32,232 nt of DNA from assembly GCA_035708085.1 (NCBI GenBank), contig DASSTE010000091.1, positions 1-32,232 on the forward strand. Reading direction: 5' to 3'. The notes below the pieces were generated by a model. The model was given only the letters and a program-made list of their open reading frames with translations. It searched no databases and had not been told where the DNA came from. The position numbers and the translations under genes are program-made. Positions within the stretch are counted from its first letter, which is position 1; every line of letters begins with the position of its first letter. The stretch is from DASSBR01 sp035708085. Its GTDB lineage: Bacteria > Pseudomonadota > Gammaproteobacteria > Natronospirales > DASSBR01. Below are positions 13,997-22,141 of the stretch, piece by piece.

Positions 13997-15712
13997 ATGC
14001 AGACGACAAGGACCGTCGTCAATCCCAACTCCCATTCCCGCGCGCCGTTTCCGATCGCCCTGTTCGTGCTGGCGATCGGCGCGGCGGTGGTGGAAGCCGT
14101 CGTTCTCCAGGCGCTGGGCTTCGTCTCGGCGCTGCCGCTCGCGCCGCAACTGTCCGCGCCCGCACCCTTCGGCACCTTCCACGATTTGCGCTGGGTGTGG
14201 ACCTACGCGTGGTCGTGGGGCAGCGTCGCCTGGCAGTTGATTGCGCTGCTGGCGTTCCGGTCGATTTTCGATACGCTCGTCATTGCGGCCGCCTGGCCGC
14301 GCGATTACCCGCGGCCCGGCATGTTCAGGCTGTGGCGCCGCAGCCTGCTTTACGTCGTCATTGCAATCGTCGTGATGTCGCCCTGGGCGACGATGACCTT
14401 CGCCGCCGGCGTCACCGGCGACGGCTGGTTCCTGCTGGCGGCGATCATCGCGTCGCTGGTCATGGCGCTGGTGATGCCGGCCGGCATCGTCACCGGCGAG
14501 TGGTGGCGGCGCATTCTGCCGTGGCGCACGATGCCGCACGTGCTGCTGGCGTGGGTCGTGCTGATGCTGGCGGCGCTCGCGATCACGTTCAGTCCCCCCT
14601 GGTTGACAGTAATCATCGCCGGCGCCTGCGGGGCGGTGAACGCATTCCTGTGGCGGCGCATCGTGATCACGGTCATCGCAGCGGGCGAGCCGCGCTACAC
14701 CATCCCGCTCGCGCCGATCGCGATCGTAATCGTGCTCGGCATTTTTGTTGCCGGCGGCGGCTGGCTGTATGGCAACTCCCGCGGCTCGGGCAAGCATGGC
14801 AGCAAGCAGCCGGCCAAGTCGCTCAAGAGCCGGCCGGCGGCGCAGCCGGCAACCGCTTCGAATGGCTATCCGGTGGTTTTCGTCAACGGCTTCAGCACGC
14901 GTTACGACGGCCGCCAGTACGAGTTGTTCGGCCCCGGCATCGCGAGCTGGTATTACTCCTACAACGGCATCGACGACACCGGCCACCCGAAGCCCTACAG
15001 CCCGCGCGACACGCACCAGTCGCTCGGCGTCAGCGCGAGTTATCTCGCCTACCAGGTCAACCGCCTGCACCAGGCGACCGGCAAGCCCGTCACCGTGGTG
15101 GCCGACAGCGAGGGCACGATGATCGCGCGTGCCTATTTCGCCGCGAATCCGCATCCGCCGGTGGATCGCTATATCCAGAGCAGTCCGTTGCTGCGCCCGT
15201 CGCGCGTCTACTACCCGCCCGCGGGACAGGAGGACTACGGTCTCGTGGCCGGCTGGGAGGCGCGCGAAATCCTGACGATGATTCGCCTCGAAAGTCCCGC
15301 GTTCCACGATCACGCCGACATGCCGTTTCTGCGCTCGATGGTGGACCGCGCGCCGCTGCTCCGCGACCAGACACTATGCCCGATTCCGGGCGTCCAGACA
15401 TTCATGTTCATCCCGCTGCAAGCCGCGATGATGGCGGAGCGCGGGCCGCTGTCGCGGATTCCATGGGTGGCGCTGCCGGGCTGGCACGCGACGTTGCTGC
15501 GCCGCAAGGACGTCCAGGAGGATGTGCGTCATCTGCTCAATACCGGCCATTTGCGCAGCCGGCCGGGCTGGGCGTTCGCGTTCCAGCTCCTTCGCGGTGC
15601 GGGCGCCGCCTGGCAATCGCCCGCCTTGCCGCTGCAGTTGCGCCCGGCGTGGCACGCCGCGCCGCATTCCGACCCCGCCTTTGGTGGTTACAACTGTTCA
15701 CAGGAGGAGTAG
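13997..15712 (+). CDS. Membrane-anchored alpha/beta-hydrolase-like protein
   Basis: This 571-residue protein has two parts. Residues 17-257 hold about six or seven hydrophobic segments. After a basic, Ala/Ser-rich linker (260-288) comes a roughly 280-residue soluble domain that starts like an alpha/beta hydrolase (YPVVFVNGFSTRYDG, 291-305). The nucleophile-elbow equivalent is VVADSEGTM, with Ser371; the usual GxSxG first glycine is Asp. The motif GWHATLL near residue 493 offers a candidate catalytic His. It may act on lipid or peptidoglycan-linked substrates at the outer face, but that is inference and the family is not one I can name. A Shine-Dalgarno (AAGGAG) precedes ATG 13997. The next gene's ribosome binding site overlaps the end of this one. 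Confidence 0.7.
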   Translation: MQTTRTVVNPNSHSRAPFPIALFVLAIGAAVVEAVVLQALGFVSALPLAPQLSAPAPFGTFHDLRWVWTYAWSWGSVAWQLIALLAFRSIFDTLVIAAAWPRDYPRPGMFRLWRRSLLYVVIAIVVMSPWATMTFAAGVTGDGWFLLAAIIASLVMALVMPAGIVTGEWWRRILPWRTMPHVLLAWVVLMLAALAITFSPPWLTVIIAGACGAVNAFLWRRIVITVIAAGEPRYTIPLAPIAIVIVLGIFVAGGGWLYGNSRGSGKHGSKQPAKSLKSRPAAQPATASNGYPVVFVNGFSTRYDGRQYELFGPGIASWYYSYNGIDDTGHPKPYSPRDTHQSLGVSASYLAYQVNRLHQATGKPVTVVADSEGTMIARAYFAANPHPPVDRYIQSSPLLRPSRVYYPPAGQEDYGLVAGWEAREILTMIRLESPAFHDHADMPFLRSMVDRAPLLRDQTLCPIPGVQTFMFIPLQAAMMAERGPLSRIPWVALPGWHATLLRRKDVQEDVRHLLNTGHLRSRPGWAFAFQLLRGAGAAWQSPALPLQLRPAWHAAPHSDPAFGGYNCSQEE

Positions 15713-15717
15713 TCAAG

Positions 15718-16152
15718 ATGGCCAGCACATGGATTGTCGTCGCCGACAGTGCCCGCGCGCGGATTTTTGAGACCGCGGGGCACGGGCGGGAACTGAATGA
15801 AATAGACGATCTGTCGCACCCCGAGTCGCGCCTGCACGAGGGCGATCTGCGCACCGGCGAGGCCGGCAGCCGCCAGCAGCGTACGCCGACGGCGCGCAGC
15901 GCGAGCGGGCCGACGACCCCGGCCCACGACAAGCACACGGAAGGCTTTGCGCGCGACATCGCCCGCTATCTCGACGACGCGCGCCACCGGGGCCGCTTTG
16001 ACGAACTGATAGTCGCCGCCGCCCCCGCGCTGCTGGGCGAGTTGCGTGACCACCTGGGTGCCGCCACGCGCGAGCGCATCGTGCGCGAGATCGACAAGAA
16101 CCTGGCCCGGCATTCGCCGGACGACATCAGGAAGCTGCTCGACGGCGGTTGA
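15718..16152 (+). CDS. Host attachment family protein
   Basis: This 144-residue protein is of the host-attachment (baeRF-related) family. The N-terminal strand WIVVADSARARIFE (5-18) is the family hallmark. A low-complexity polar middle (SRQQRTPTARSASG) is followed by FARDIARYLDDARHRGRFDELIVAAAPALLGELRDHL, with the family's conserved basic and acidic residues. Members were named from Agrobacterium attachment genetics and relate to the eRF1/Rok-like fold; the biochemical role is unclear. The AGGAGG at 15702-15707 lies inside the last codons of the upstream membrane gene, and the two genes are separated by 5 nt, so they are probably co-translated. A candidate heat-shock promoter for htpG begins at its stop codon. 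Confidence 0.85.
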   Translation: MASTWIVVADSARARIFETAGHGRELNEIDDLSHPESRLHEGDLRTGEAGSRQQRTPTARSASGPTTPAHDKHTEGFARDIARYLDDARHRGRFDELIVAAAPALLGELRDHLGAATRERIVREIDKNLARHSPDDIRKLLDGG

Positions 16153-16174
16153 AATTGGGCGGCCGCGCCATTAA
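16149..16174 (+). promoter_or_regulatory. Candidate sigma-32 heat-shock promoter of htpG
   Basis: TTGAAA (16149-16154), 11 nt, then CGCCATTAA (16166-16174) matches the sigma-32 pattern of a TTGAAA -35 and a CCCCATTTA-like -10 (7 of 9 positions). It lies about 38 nt before the htpG ATG, and the -35 overlaps the stop codon of the upstream gene. htpG is a classic member of the heat-shock regulon, which raises the prior. Confidence 0.55.
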
Positions 16175-16211
16175 ATAGCATCCAACCCAGATTCTTCCAA
16201 GGAGATGCACG

Positions 16212-18089
16212 ATGGCCGAAGCCGCCGCCGCGGAAACCCGCCACTTCGAAGCGGAAGTCAAACAGCTTCTGCACCTGATGATTCATTCCCTGTACGCGAA
16301 CAAGGAAGTGTTTCTGCGGGAGCTGATTTCGAATGCCGCCGACGCCTGCGACAAGCTGCGCTTCGAGGCGCTGGCCGACGATTCGTTGTACGGCGGCGAC
16401 AGCGAGCTGTCGATCCGCGTCGACTTCGACAAGGACGCGCGCACGATCAGCGTCATCGACAACGGCATCGGCATGAGCCGCGACGAGGTGATCGAGAATA
16501 TCGGCACGATCGCGCGCTCCGGCACGCGCCGTTTCATGGAAGCGCTGTCCGGCGACCAGGCGAAGGATGCGCATCTGATCGGCCAGTTCGGCGTCGGCTT
16601 TTATTCCGCTTTCATCGTCGCCGACAAGGTCACGCTGACCACGCGCCGCGCCGGCGAGGACGGCGCCACGTGCTGGACGTCGACAGGCGAGGGCGACTAC
16701 ACGCTTGAAACGGTCGAGCGCGATGCCCGCGGCACGACCGTCACGCTGTATCTGCGCGACGGCGAGGACGAGTTCCTCGATCACTGGCGGTTGCGCGAAA
16801 TCGTCCGCAAGTATTCCGAGCACATCAGCCTGCCGGTGCGGATGCCGAAGCGTAACGACAAGGGCGAGAAGACCGACGAGTGGGAGACCGTCACCAGCGG
16901 GCAGGCGCTGTGGCTCACGCCGCGCAACGAGATTTCCGACGACGACTACAAGGCGTTCTACAAGCACGTCGCGCACGACTCCGACGAGCCGCTTGCGTGG
17001 ACGCACAACCGCGTCGAAGGCACGCAGGAATACGTCTCGCTGCTCTACATTCCGGCGCGCGCGCCGTTCGATTTGTGGGATCGCGGCAGCCGCCGCGGCG
17101 TCAAGCTTTACGTCAAGCGCGTGTTTATTACCGACGCGGCCGAAACCGTCATGCCGCACTACCTGCGTTTCGTACGCGGCGTCGTGGATTCGAGCGACCT
17201 GCCGCTGAACGTCTCGCGCGAGACGCTGCAGAACAACCGCATTCTCGACACGATTCGCGGCGGCTCGGTCAAGAAAGTGCTGGCCCTGCTGCAGGACCTG
17301 GCGGACAAGGAGCCGGAGAAATACGCGACGTTCTGGCAACAGTTCGGCCGCGTGCTCAAGGAAGGCCCGGCGGAGGACTTCGCCAACCGCGAGGCACTCG
17401 CGAAGCTCATGCGCTTCGCCTCGACGCACAACGACGACGAGACCGAGAGCGTGTCGCTGGACGCCTACGTCGAGCGTATGAAGCCGGAGCAGAAGGCGAT
17501 TTACTACGTCACCGCCGACAGCTTTGCGGCCGCGAAGAACAGCCCGCATCTCGAAATCTTCCGCAAGCAGGACATCGAGGTGTTGCTGCTGCACGACCGC
17601 GTCGACGAGTGGCTGGTCGCACACCTGAACGAGTACCGCGACAAGCCTCTCCAGTCGGTGAGCCGCGGGGAACTGGACGCCGAGGCGTTCGGTGAAGCTG
17701 CGGAAGCCGACGACAAGGCGCTGCCGGGCGTCTGCAACCGGCTGGCGACCAGCCTGGGCGACAAGGTCAAGGAAGTCCGCCTGTCGCGGCGGCTGACGGA
17801 TTCGCCGGCCTGCCTGGTGGCATCCGATGAGGGGCTGAGCCTCAATCTCGAGCGGTTGCTGAAGGAGGCGGGCCAGGAGGTGCCGCACGCCAGCCCGATC
17901 CTCGAAATCAATCCGGCTCATCCGATCGTCAAGCGACTGGAAAACGATGCCGGCGAGCGTTTTGATGACTGGGCGAGCCTGCTTTATGAACAGGCACTGC
18001 TGGCCGAAGGCGGCCAGTTGGACAACCCGGCCGCTTTCGTCAAGCGGCTCAATGACTTACTGATGGGGAACGTCCTGTCGGAAGGATAA
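16212..18089 (+). CDS. htpG: Chaperone HtpG (Hsp90)
   Basis: This 625-residue Hsp90 chaperone binds ATP as a dimer in the cytoplasm and remodels late folding intermediates with the DnaK system. N-terminal GHKL ATPase motifs are visible: ELISNAADACDKLR (37-50), IDNGIGMS and GQFGVGFYSAF. The middle domain has the conserved PLNVSRETLQ segment. The C-terminal dimerisation domain ends EQALLAEGGQLDNP. The length agrees with bacterial HtpG (about 620-640). The Shine-Dalgarno (AAGGAGAT) precedes ATG 16212. No frame damage is seen. A sigma-32-like promoter is visible upstream, and a U-less hairpin follows the stop. Confidence 0.98.
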   Translation: MAEAAAAETRHFEAEVKQLLHLMIHSLYANKEVFLRELISNAADACDKLRFEALADDSLYGGDSELSIRVDFDKDARTISVIDNGIGMSRDEVIENIGTIARSGTRRFMEALSGDQAKDAHLIGQFGVGFYSAFIVADKVTLTTRRAGEDGATCWTSTGEGDYTLETVERDARGTTVTLYLRDGEDEFLDHWRLREIVRKYSEHISLPVRMPKRNDKGEKTDEWETVTSGQALWLTPRNEISDDDYKAFYKHVAHDSDEPLAWTHNRVEGTQEYVSLLYIPARAPFDLWDRGSRRGVKLYVKRVFITDAAETVMPHYLRFVRGVVDSSDLPLNVSRETLQNNRILDTIRGGSVKKVLALLQDLADKEPEKYATFWQQFGRVLKEGPAEDFANREALAKLMRFASTHNDDETESVSLDAYVERMKPEQKAIYYVTADSFAAAKNSPHLEIFRKQDIEVLLLHDRVDEWLVAHLNEYRDKPLQSVSRGELDAEAFGEAAEADDKALPGVCNRLATSLGDKVKEVRLSRRLTDSPACLVASDEGLSLNLERLLKEAGQEVPHASPILEINPAHPIVKRLENDAGERFDDWASLLYEQALLAEGGQLDNPAAFVKRLNDLLMGNVLSEG

Positions 18090-18103
18090 ACGGCCATCCG
18101 GGA

Positions 18104-18137
18104 CCGCCGAACGGTAATGTCAATGCCCGTTTGGCGG
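18104..18137. terminator. Hairpin after htpG, no T-tract
   Basis: CCGCCGAACGG (18104-18114) and CCGTTTGGCGG (18127-18137) pair at 10 of 11 positions around a 12-nt loop, starting 15 nt after the htpG stop. No run of T follows, so it is not a canonical intrinsic terminator. It may be a 3'-end stabiliser or processing hairpin. Confidence 0.35.
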
Positions 18138-18168
18138 GAACCACCCCGGCCGCGCGGTGTCTCTTGCT

Positions 18169-18174
18169 TATAAT
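18169..18174 (+). promoter_or_regulatory. Possible -10 box for the DUF6502-type gene
   Basis: A perfect TATAAT lies 52 nt before ATG 18227 in an otherwise GC-rich gap, with TG two bases upstream of it. No -35 hexamer stands out at 16-18 nt. Confidence 0.4.
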
Positions 18175-18226
18175 ATTTGCCGCGGCCTGAAGTGGCGCCG
18201 ATATCCCACCCCCCCTTGGCACATCC

Positions 18227-19051
18227 ATGAACACCAACACCAGACAAAGCCATCATGTTATCTACGAGGCGCTGATTCGCGTCCTCAAACCGCTGGTGCG
18301 CATCATGTTGCGCAGCGGCGTCACCTATAAAGCCTTCTCCGAAGTGCTTAAGGGCGTGTACGTCGACATTGCCAGCAACGAGTTCCGGATTCCGGGACGC
18401 AAGCAGACCGATTCGCGTATCGCCGTCATCACCGGCCTGTCGCGCAAGGAAGTCTCGCGCGTCGGTGCGCTCAACATGCCGCACGATGCTCCCAACCCGG
18501 TGGTTTATAACCGCGCCGCCCGCGTGATCAATGGCTGGATCGAGGACGAGCGTTTTCTCGACGAGAAGGGCGAGCCGCGGAACCTGCCGTTCGACGGCGG
18601 CGAGAACAGCTTTTCCGAACTGGTGCGTCGGCACAGCGGCGATGCGCCGCCGCGCGCGATTCTCGACGAACTGGAACGCGTCAAGGCGGTGTCGTACAAC
18701 GAAGACGGTTCGCTCAAGCTGGTGACGCGCGCCTATACGCCGCAGCTTGACGATCTTGAAAAGATCAGCCTGATGGGTGGCGCCGTCGGCCAGTTGATCC
18801 TGACGATGGATCACAACTTCTGGTCCGAGGACGAGCAGGACAATCGCTTCCAGCGCATCGTCTCCAACGACAAGCTCGACCCGCAGGCGGCGGCCGAATT
18901 CCAGGAGTTCGCGCGCGAGGAAAGCCGGCAGTTCCTGGAACGGCTCGACAAATGGCTGAGCGAACACGAAGTCGGCCGGCAACGCATCCAGATGTTCTCC
19001 GGCGATCTCAAGCGCGTTGGGCTGGGGCTGTACTACTTCCAGGAGGATTAG
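18227..19051 (+). CDS. DUF6502-type protein, possible DNA-binding regulator
   Basis: This 274-residue soluble protein has no signal peptide or membrane segment. The N-terminal region (about 10-90) is helical and includes VTYKAFSEVLKGVYVDIA and RIAVITGLSRKEVSR, which read like a winged-helix or HTH module. The rest is acidic and helical, ending GLGLYYFQED. This pattern matches proteobacterial proteins annotated as DUF6502, whose function is unknown; a regulatory role is inference from the HTH-like segment only. ATG 18227 lacks a clear Shine-Dalgarno, and a TATAAT box lies 52 nt upstream. It is a single-gene unit, closed by the strong intrinsic terminator at 19087-19113. Confidence 0.7.
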   Translation: MNTNTRQSHHVIYEALIRVLKPLVRIMLRSGVTYKAFSEVLKGVYVDIASNEFRIPGRKQTDSRIAVITGLSRKEVSRVGALNMPHDAPNPVVYNRAARVINGWIEDERFLDEKGEPRNLPFDGGENSFSELVRRHSGDAPPRAILDELERVKAVSYNEDGSLKLVTRAYTPQLDDLEKISLMGGAVGQLILTMDHNFWSEDEQDNRFQRIVSNDKLDPQAAAEFQEFAREESRQFLERLDKWLSEHEVGRQRIQMFSGDLKRVGLGLYYFQED

Positions 19052-19086
19052 CCTTAGCCGCAATTCCTGAGCTTGTGCTACCTTAG

Positions 19087-19113
19087 AGCCCCTGCACTGC
19101 AGGGGCTTTTTTT
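19087..19113 (+). terminator. Strong rho-independent terminator
   Basis: AGCCCCTGCA (19087-19096) and TGCAGGGGCT (19098-19107) form a perfect GC-rich stem, immediately followed by a run of seven T (19107-19113). It lies 36 nt after the DUF6502-type stop and just before sppA, separating the two transcription units. Confidence 0.92.
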
Positions 19114-19135
19114 CTGGCCGACAAAAGGAATGCGA

Positions 19136-20989
19136 ATGGCTGCCGGGCGAATCTTCTTGCGGGTCCTCCGGGGGATCTGGGGCGTACTCGACGTCATCGT
19201 CGATCTGATCGTGCTGGCGGCGGTGGCGCTTTTCGCGCTGGTACTCGCGAGCATCAGCGTCAGCCGGCCGCAGGTACCGGTATCGGCGGCGCTGGTGATC
19301 AATCCGCAGGGGGAACTCGTCGAGCAGTACAGCGGTAATCCCGTCGACCGCGCGATCGATCGGCTGCTGGGCCGGGACGTGCGCCCGCAGACGCGGCTGC
19401 GGGATGTTACCGCGGCGATCGGGGCGGCCGAAACCGACCCGCGCATCAAGGCGCTGGTGATCGATCCGCGCGATATGGCGCCGGCGCCGCTTGCGAAGCT
19501 GCAAACGATCGGTGCCGCCATCCATGAGTTCAAAGCGGCGCACAAGCCCGTATTCGCCGTGCTCGATTCGCCCGACCAGTCTCAGTATTACCTCGCCGCG
19601 CAGGCGGACAAAGTGCTGCTGAATCCACATGGCGCCGTGACAATTACCGGCTTCGGCGTGTACCAGGAGTACTTCAAGGACGCGATCCACAAGCTTGCCA
19701 TCGACTGGAACGTGTTCCGGGTCGGCAAGTACAAATCGTATGTCGAACCGTTTACCCGCAACGATATGTCGCCGGCCGCGAAAGAGGCCGACGGCGCGCT
19801 GCTGAATGTGCTGTGGGGCAGCTATCAGAAGGACGTCGCCGAGGCGCGCAAGCTGAAGCCGGAGGCGATCGGCGCGTACGTCAATGACATGCCCAAGGCC
19901 CTTGCCGCCGCCGGCGGCGACAGCGCCAGGCTGGCGCTCGACGCGGGGCTGGTGGACAAGCTGGCGACGCGCGACCAGATGAGCGGTGACATCGCAGCAG
20001 TGGTCGGCGTCGGCGGAGGCGGGCACGGCTTCAACCAGATCGGTTTTCGCGACTACTTGCGCGCAACCGGCATCGCTCAGCAAACCGGCATCAGCGAGAA
20101 TGAAGTCGGCGTGATTGTCGCCGAGGGCGACATCCTCGCCGGCAATCAGCCGCCCGGTGCGATCGGCGGCGAATCGCTGTCGCGCCTGATCCGCAAGGCC
20201 CGCTACAACGACAACGTCAAGGCCGTGGTGCTGCGCGTCGACAGTCCCGGCGGCAGTGCGTTCGCCTCGCAAATGATCCTGCGCCAGATCGAACTGACCA
20301 AGCGGGCCGGCAAGCCGGTGATCATCTCGATGGGTAGCGTTGCCGCGTCCGGCGGCTACTGGATTTCCATGGCCGGCGATCGGATCTACGCCAGCCCGAC
20401 CACGATCACCGGCTCGATCGGCATCCTCGGCATGTTCCCGACGTTCCAGGATTCGCTCGCCAGGCTCGGCATTCACAACGACGGCATCGGCACGACCGGC
20501 CTGTCGGGCGACTTCCGACCGACGCGTGCAATGAGCAAGGAAGCCAAAAAGATATTCCAGCTCACGATCGACCACGGCTACGATGAATTCGTCTCCGAAG
20601 TGGCCAAGCACCGGCACCTGAGCATCGACGACGTCAAGAAAATCGCCCAGGGACGCGTCTGGAGCGGGGCGGATGCAAAGCGGCTGGGCCTGATTGACGC
20701 CTTCGGCGACCTGCCGGCTGCGATCAAGGCGGCGGCGCAACTGGCCGGTGTCGCGCAAGGCTACACCGTGCACTACATCCAGCCGCCGCAGAGCTTCGGC
20801 AGCCGGTTACTGATGAGTCTTACGACGCAGGCACAAGGTCTGGCAGGTTCGCTGCTGCCCGCACAGTCATGGTCGCCGGCGCAGGGAATGGTCGCGCGGC
20901 TGCAAGGGTTTATCGGCCAGATCCGCCGCTTCAACGACCCGAACGGAGTGTATGCCTACTGCTTCTGCGCAATGCCGATGGAGAGGTAG
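19136..20989 (+). CDS. sppA: Signal peptide peptidase SppA, long (67K) form
   Basis: This 617-residue inner-membrane serine protease degrades cleaved signal peptides. One N-terminal hydrophobic segment (about 17-40) is the anchor. Two tandem S49 domains follow, as in E. coli SppA. The catalytic Lys is Lys200 in VGKYKSYVEPF (first domain) and the nucleophile is Ser405 in GSVAASGGYW (second domain), the same Lys/Ser dyad arrangement as E. coli Lys209/Ser409. LRVDSPGGSA (367-375) is the family's substrate-pocket motif. ATG 19136 is preferred over ATG 19130 because AAAAGGA then lies at proper spacing; an ATG at 19073 would sit before the terminator and is unlikely. The gene converges on tdh, with 46 bp between stops. 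Confidence 0.95.
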   Translation: MAAGRIFLRVLRGIWGVLDVIVDLIVLAAVALFALVLASISVSRPQVPVSAALVINPQGELVEQYSGNPVDRAIDRLLGRDVRPQTRLRDVTAAIGAAETDPRIKALVIDPRDMAPAPLAKLQTIGAAIHEFKAAHKPVFAVLDSPDQSQYYLAAQADKVLLNPHGAVTITGFGVYQEYFKDAIHKLAIDWNVFRVGKYKSYVEPFTRNDMSPAAKEADGALLNVLWGSYQKDVAEARKLKPEAIGAYVNDMPKALAAAGGDSARLALDAGLVDKLATRDQMSGDIAAVVGVGGGGHGFNQIGFRDYLRATGIAQQTGISENEVGVIVAEGDILAGNQPPGAIGGESLSRLIRKARYNDNVKAVVLRVDSPGGSAFASQMILRQIELTKRAGKPVIISMGSVAASGGYWISMAGDRIYASPTTITGSIGILGMFPTFQDSLARLGIHNDGIGTTGLSGDFRPTRAMSKEAKKIFQLTIDHGYDEFVSEVAKHRHLSIDDVKKIAQGRVWSGADAKRLGLIDAFGDLPAAIKAAAQLAGVAQGYTVHYIQPPQSFGSRLLMSLTTQAQGLAGSLLPAQSWSPAQGMVARLQGFIGQIRRFNDPNGVYAYCFCAMPMER

Positions 20990-21035
20990 CGCAACGCCGC
21001 GACAACGTATCGAGGCGGTGGGTTAGCCCCCGCCA

Positions 21036-22061
21036 TCATCCCCAATTCAATACGACCTTTCCGGACTTCCCGGACCGCATGGTGTCGAACCCATCCTGAA
21101 ACCGATCGGCGGAAAACCGGTGCGTCAGGATCGGCGACACGTCCAGCCCGCTTTTCAGCATGCTTGCCATCTTGTACCAGGTCTCGAACATCTCGCGGCC
21201 GTAAATCCCTTTCAGGATCAGCCCCTTGAAGATCACGTCGTTCCAGTCGATTGCCGTATCGCCCGGCGGGATGCCGAGGAGGGCGACATGGCCGCCGTGC
21301 ACCATGGTCTTCAATAATTGCCGCAGCGCTGCAGGACTGCCGGACATCTCCATGCCGACGTCGAAACCCTCCGTCATCCCGAGCGATGCCATCGTATCGT
21401 CGAGCGACTGCTTGCCGACGTTGATCGCCCGGTCCGCCCCCATCTTCTGCGCGAGCTCGAGCCGGTAATCGTTTACATCCGTCACCACCACGTAACGCGC
21501 GCCGGCATGACGCGCGATCGCCGCAGCCATGCAACCGATCGGCCCGGCACCGGTAATCAGCACATCCTCGCCAACCAGATCGAACGACAGCGCCGTGTGC
21601 GTCGCATTGCCGAGTGGATCGAGAAATGCCGCGATCTCGTCCGGAATCTCGTCCGGCAGCGGAAACACGTTGACCGCCGGAATGGACAGGTATTCGGCGA
21701 AGCAGCCGGGCCGATTGACGCCGATGCCGCGCGCATTGCGGCACAAATGGCGGCGTCCGGCACGACAGTTGCGGCAGTGCCCGCAGGTCACATGACCCTC
21801 GCCGGAAACGCGCTGGCCGACCTTGAGCCCCTGCACTTCGCTGCCGAGTTCGACGATCTCGCCGACGAATTCGTGGCCGACCGTCATCGGCACCGGAATC
21901 GTCTGCTGCGCCCAGTCGTCCCAGTTGTAGATGTGAATATCGGTGCCGCAGATCGCGGTTTGCCGGATTTTGACCAGGACGTCGTTGTGGCCGATGGCCG
22001 GCATCGGCGCATCCTCCATCCAGATGCCGGGTTCCGACTTCGCTTTGACTAGTGCGCGCAT
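21036..22061 (-). CDS. tdh: L-threonine 3-dehydrogenase
   Basis: This zinc-dependent NAD+ enzyme oxidises L-threonine to 2-amino-3-ketobutyrate, which Kbl then cleaves. From the chosen ATG (22061) the protein has 341 residues, exactly the E. coli length. Catalytic zinc ligands are Cys38 (AICGTDIH), His63 and Glu64 (TVGHEFVG). Structural-zinc cysteines are in CGHCRNCRAGRRHLC. The Rossmann NAD site is DVLITGAGPIGCMAA. The open frame continues to 22145, but the extra 28 residues are translated from a palindromic repeat (PLPEGEGT), and AAAGG precedes ATG 22061. It is the second gene of a kbl-tdh unit, 80 nt after kbl, with the repeat in the gap. Confidence 0.97.
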   Translation of the reverse strand: MRALVKAKSEPGIWMEDAPMPAIGHNDVLVKIRQTAICGTDIHIYNWDDWAQQTIPVPMTVGHEFVGEIVELGSEVQGLKVGQRVSGEGHVTCGHCRNCRAGRRHLCRNARGIGVNRPGCFAEYLSIPAVNVFPLPDEIPDEIAAFLDPLGNATHTALSFDLVGEDVLITGAGPIGCMAAAIARHAGARYVVVTDVNDYRLELAQKMGADRAINVGKQSLDDTMASLGMTEGFDVGMEMSGSPAALRQLLKTMVHGGHVALLGIPPGDTAIDWNDVIFKGLILKGIYGREMFETWYKMASMLKSGLDVSPILTHRFSADRFQDGFDTMRSGKSGKVVLNWG

Positions 22062-22077
22062 AAATGCCTTTCTTGTT

Positions 22078-22098
22078 CCCTCTCCCTCGGGGAGAGGG
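22078..22098. repeat. Third GGGAGAGGG-family hairpin, between kbl and tdh
   Basis: CCCTCTCCC (22078-22086) and GGGAGAGGG (22090-22098) form a perfect 9-bp inverted repeat with a 3-nt spacer, followed by CAGGTGAGG, which matches the flank in the copy at 7820-7901. Being inside a predicted two-gene operon, it would form an RNA hairpin just before the tdh ribosome binding site. Confidence 0.8.
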
Positions 22099-22141
22099 CA
22101 GGTGAGGAGAATAAAACTTGTCGATGACTTATATATAGAAA

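Noticed and set aside
19073..19135. sppA start at ATG 19073
   Set aside because: That start precedes the strong intrinsic terminator at 19087-19113 and has no ribosome binding site; ATG 19136 is supported.
15966..20773. Very long minus-strand frames opposite htpG and sppA (651 and 929 codons)
   Set aside because: They are antisense shadows in GC-rich DNA with no recognisable domain, while the plus strand encodes clear htpG and sppA.
21014..21034. Hairpin GGCGGTGGG...GCCCCCGCC between the convergent sppA and tdh stops as a bidirectional terminator
   Set aside because: The stem has mismatches and no T-tract on either side, so it is too weak to list as a feature.
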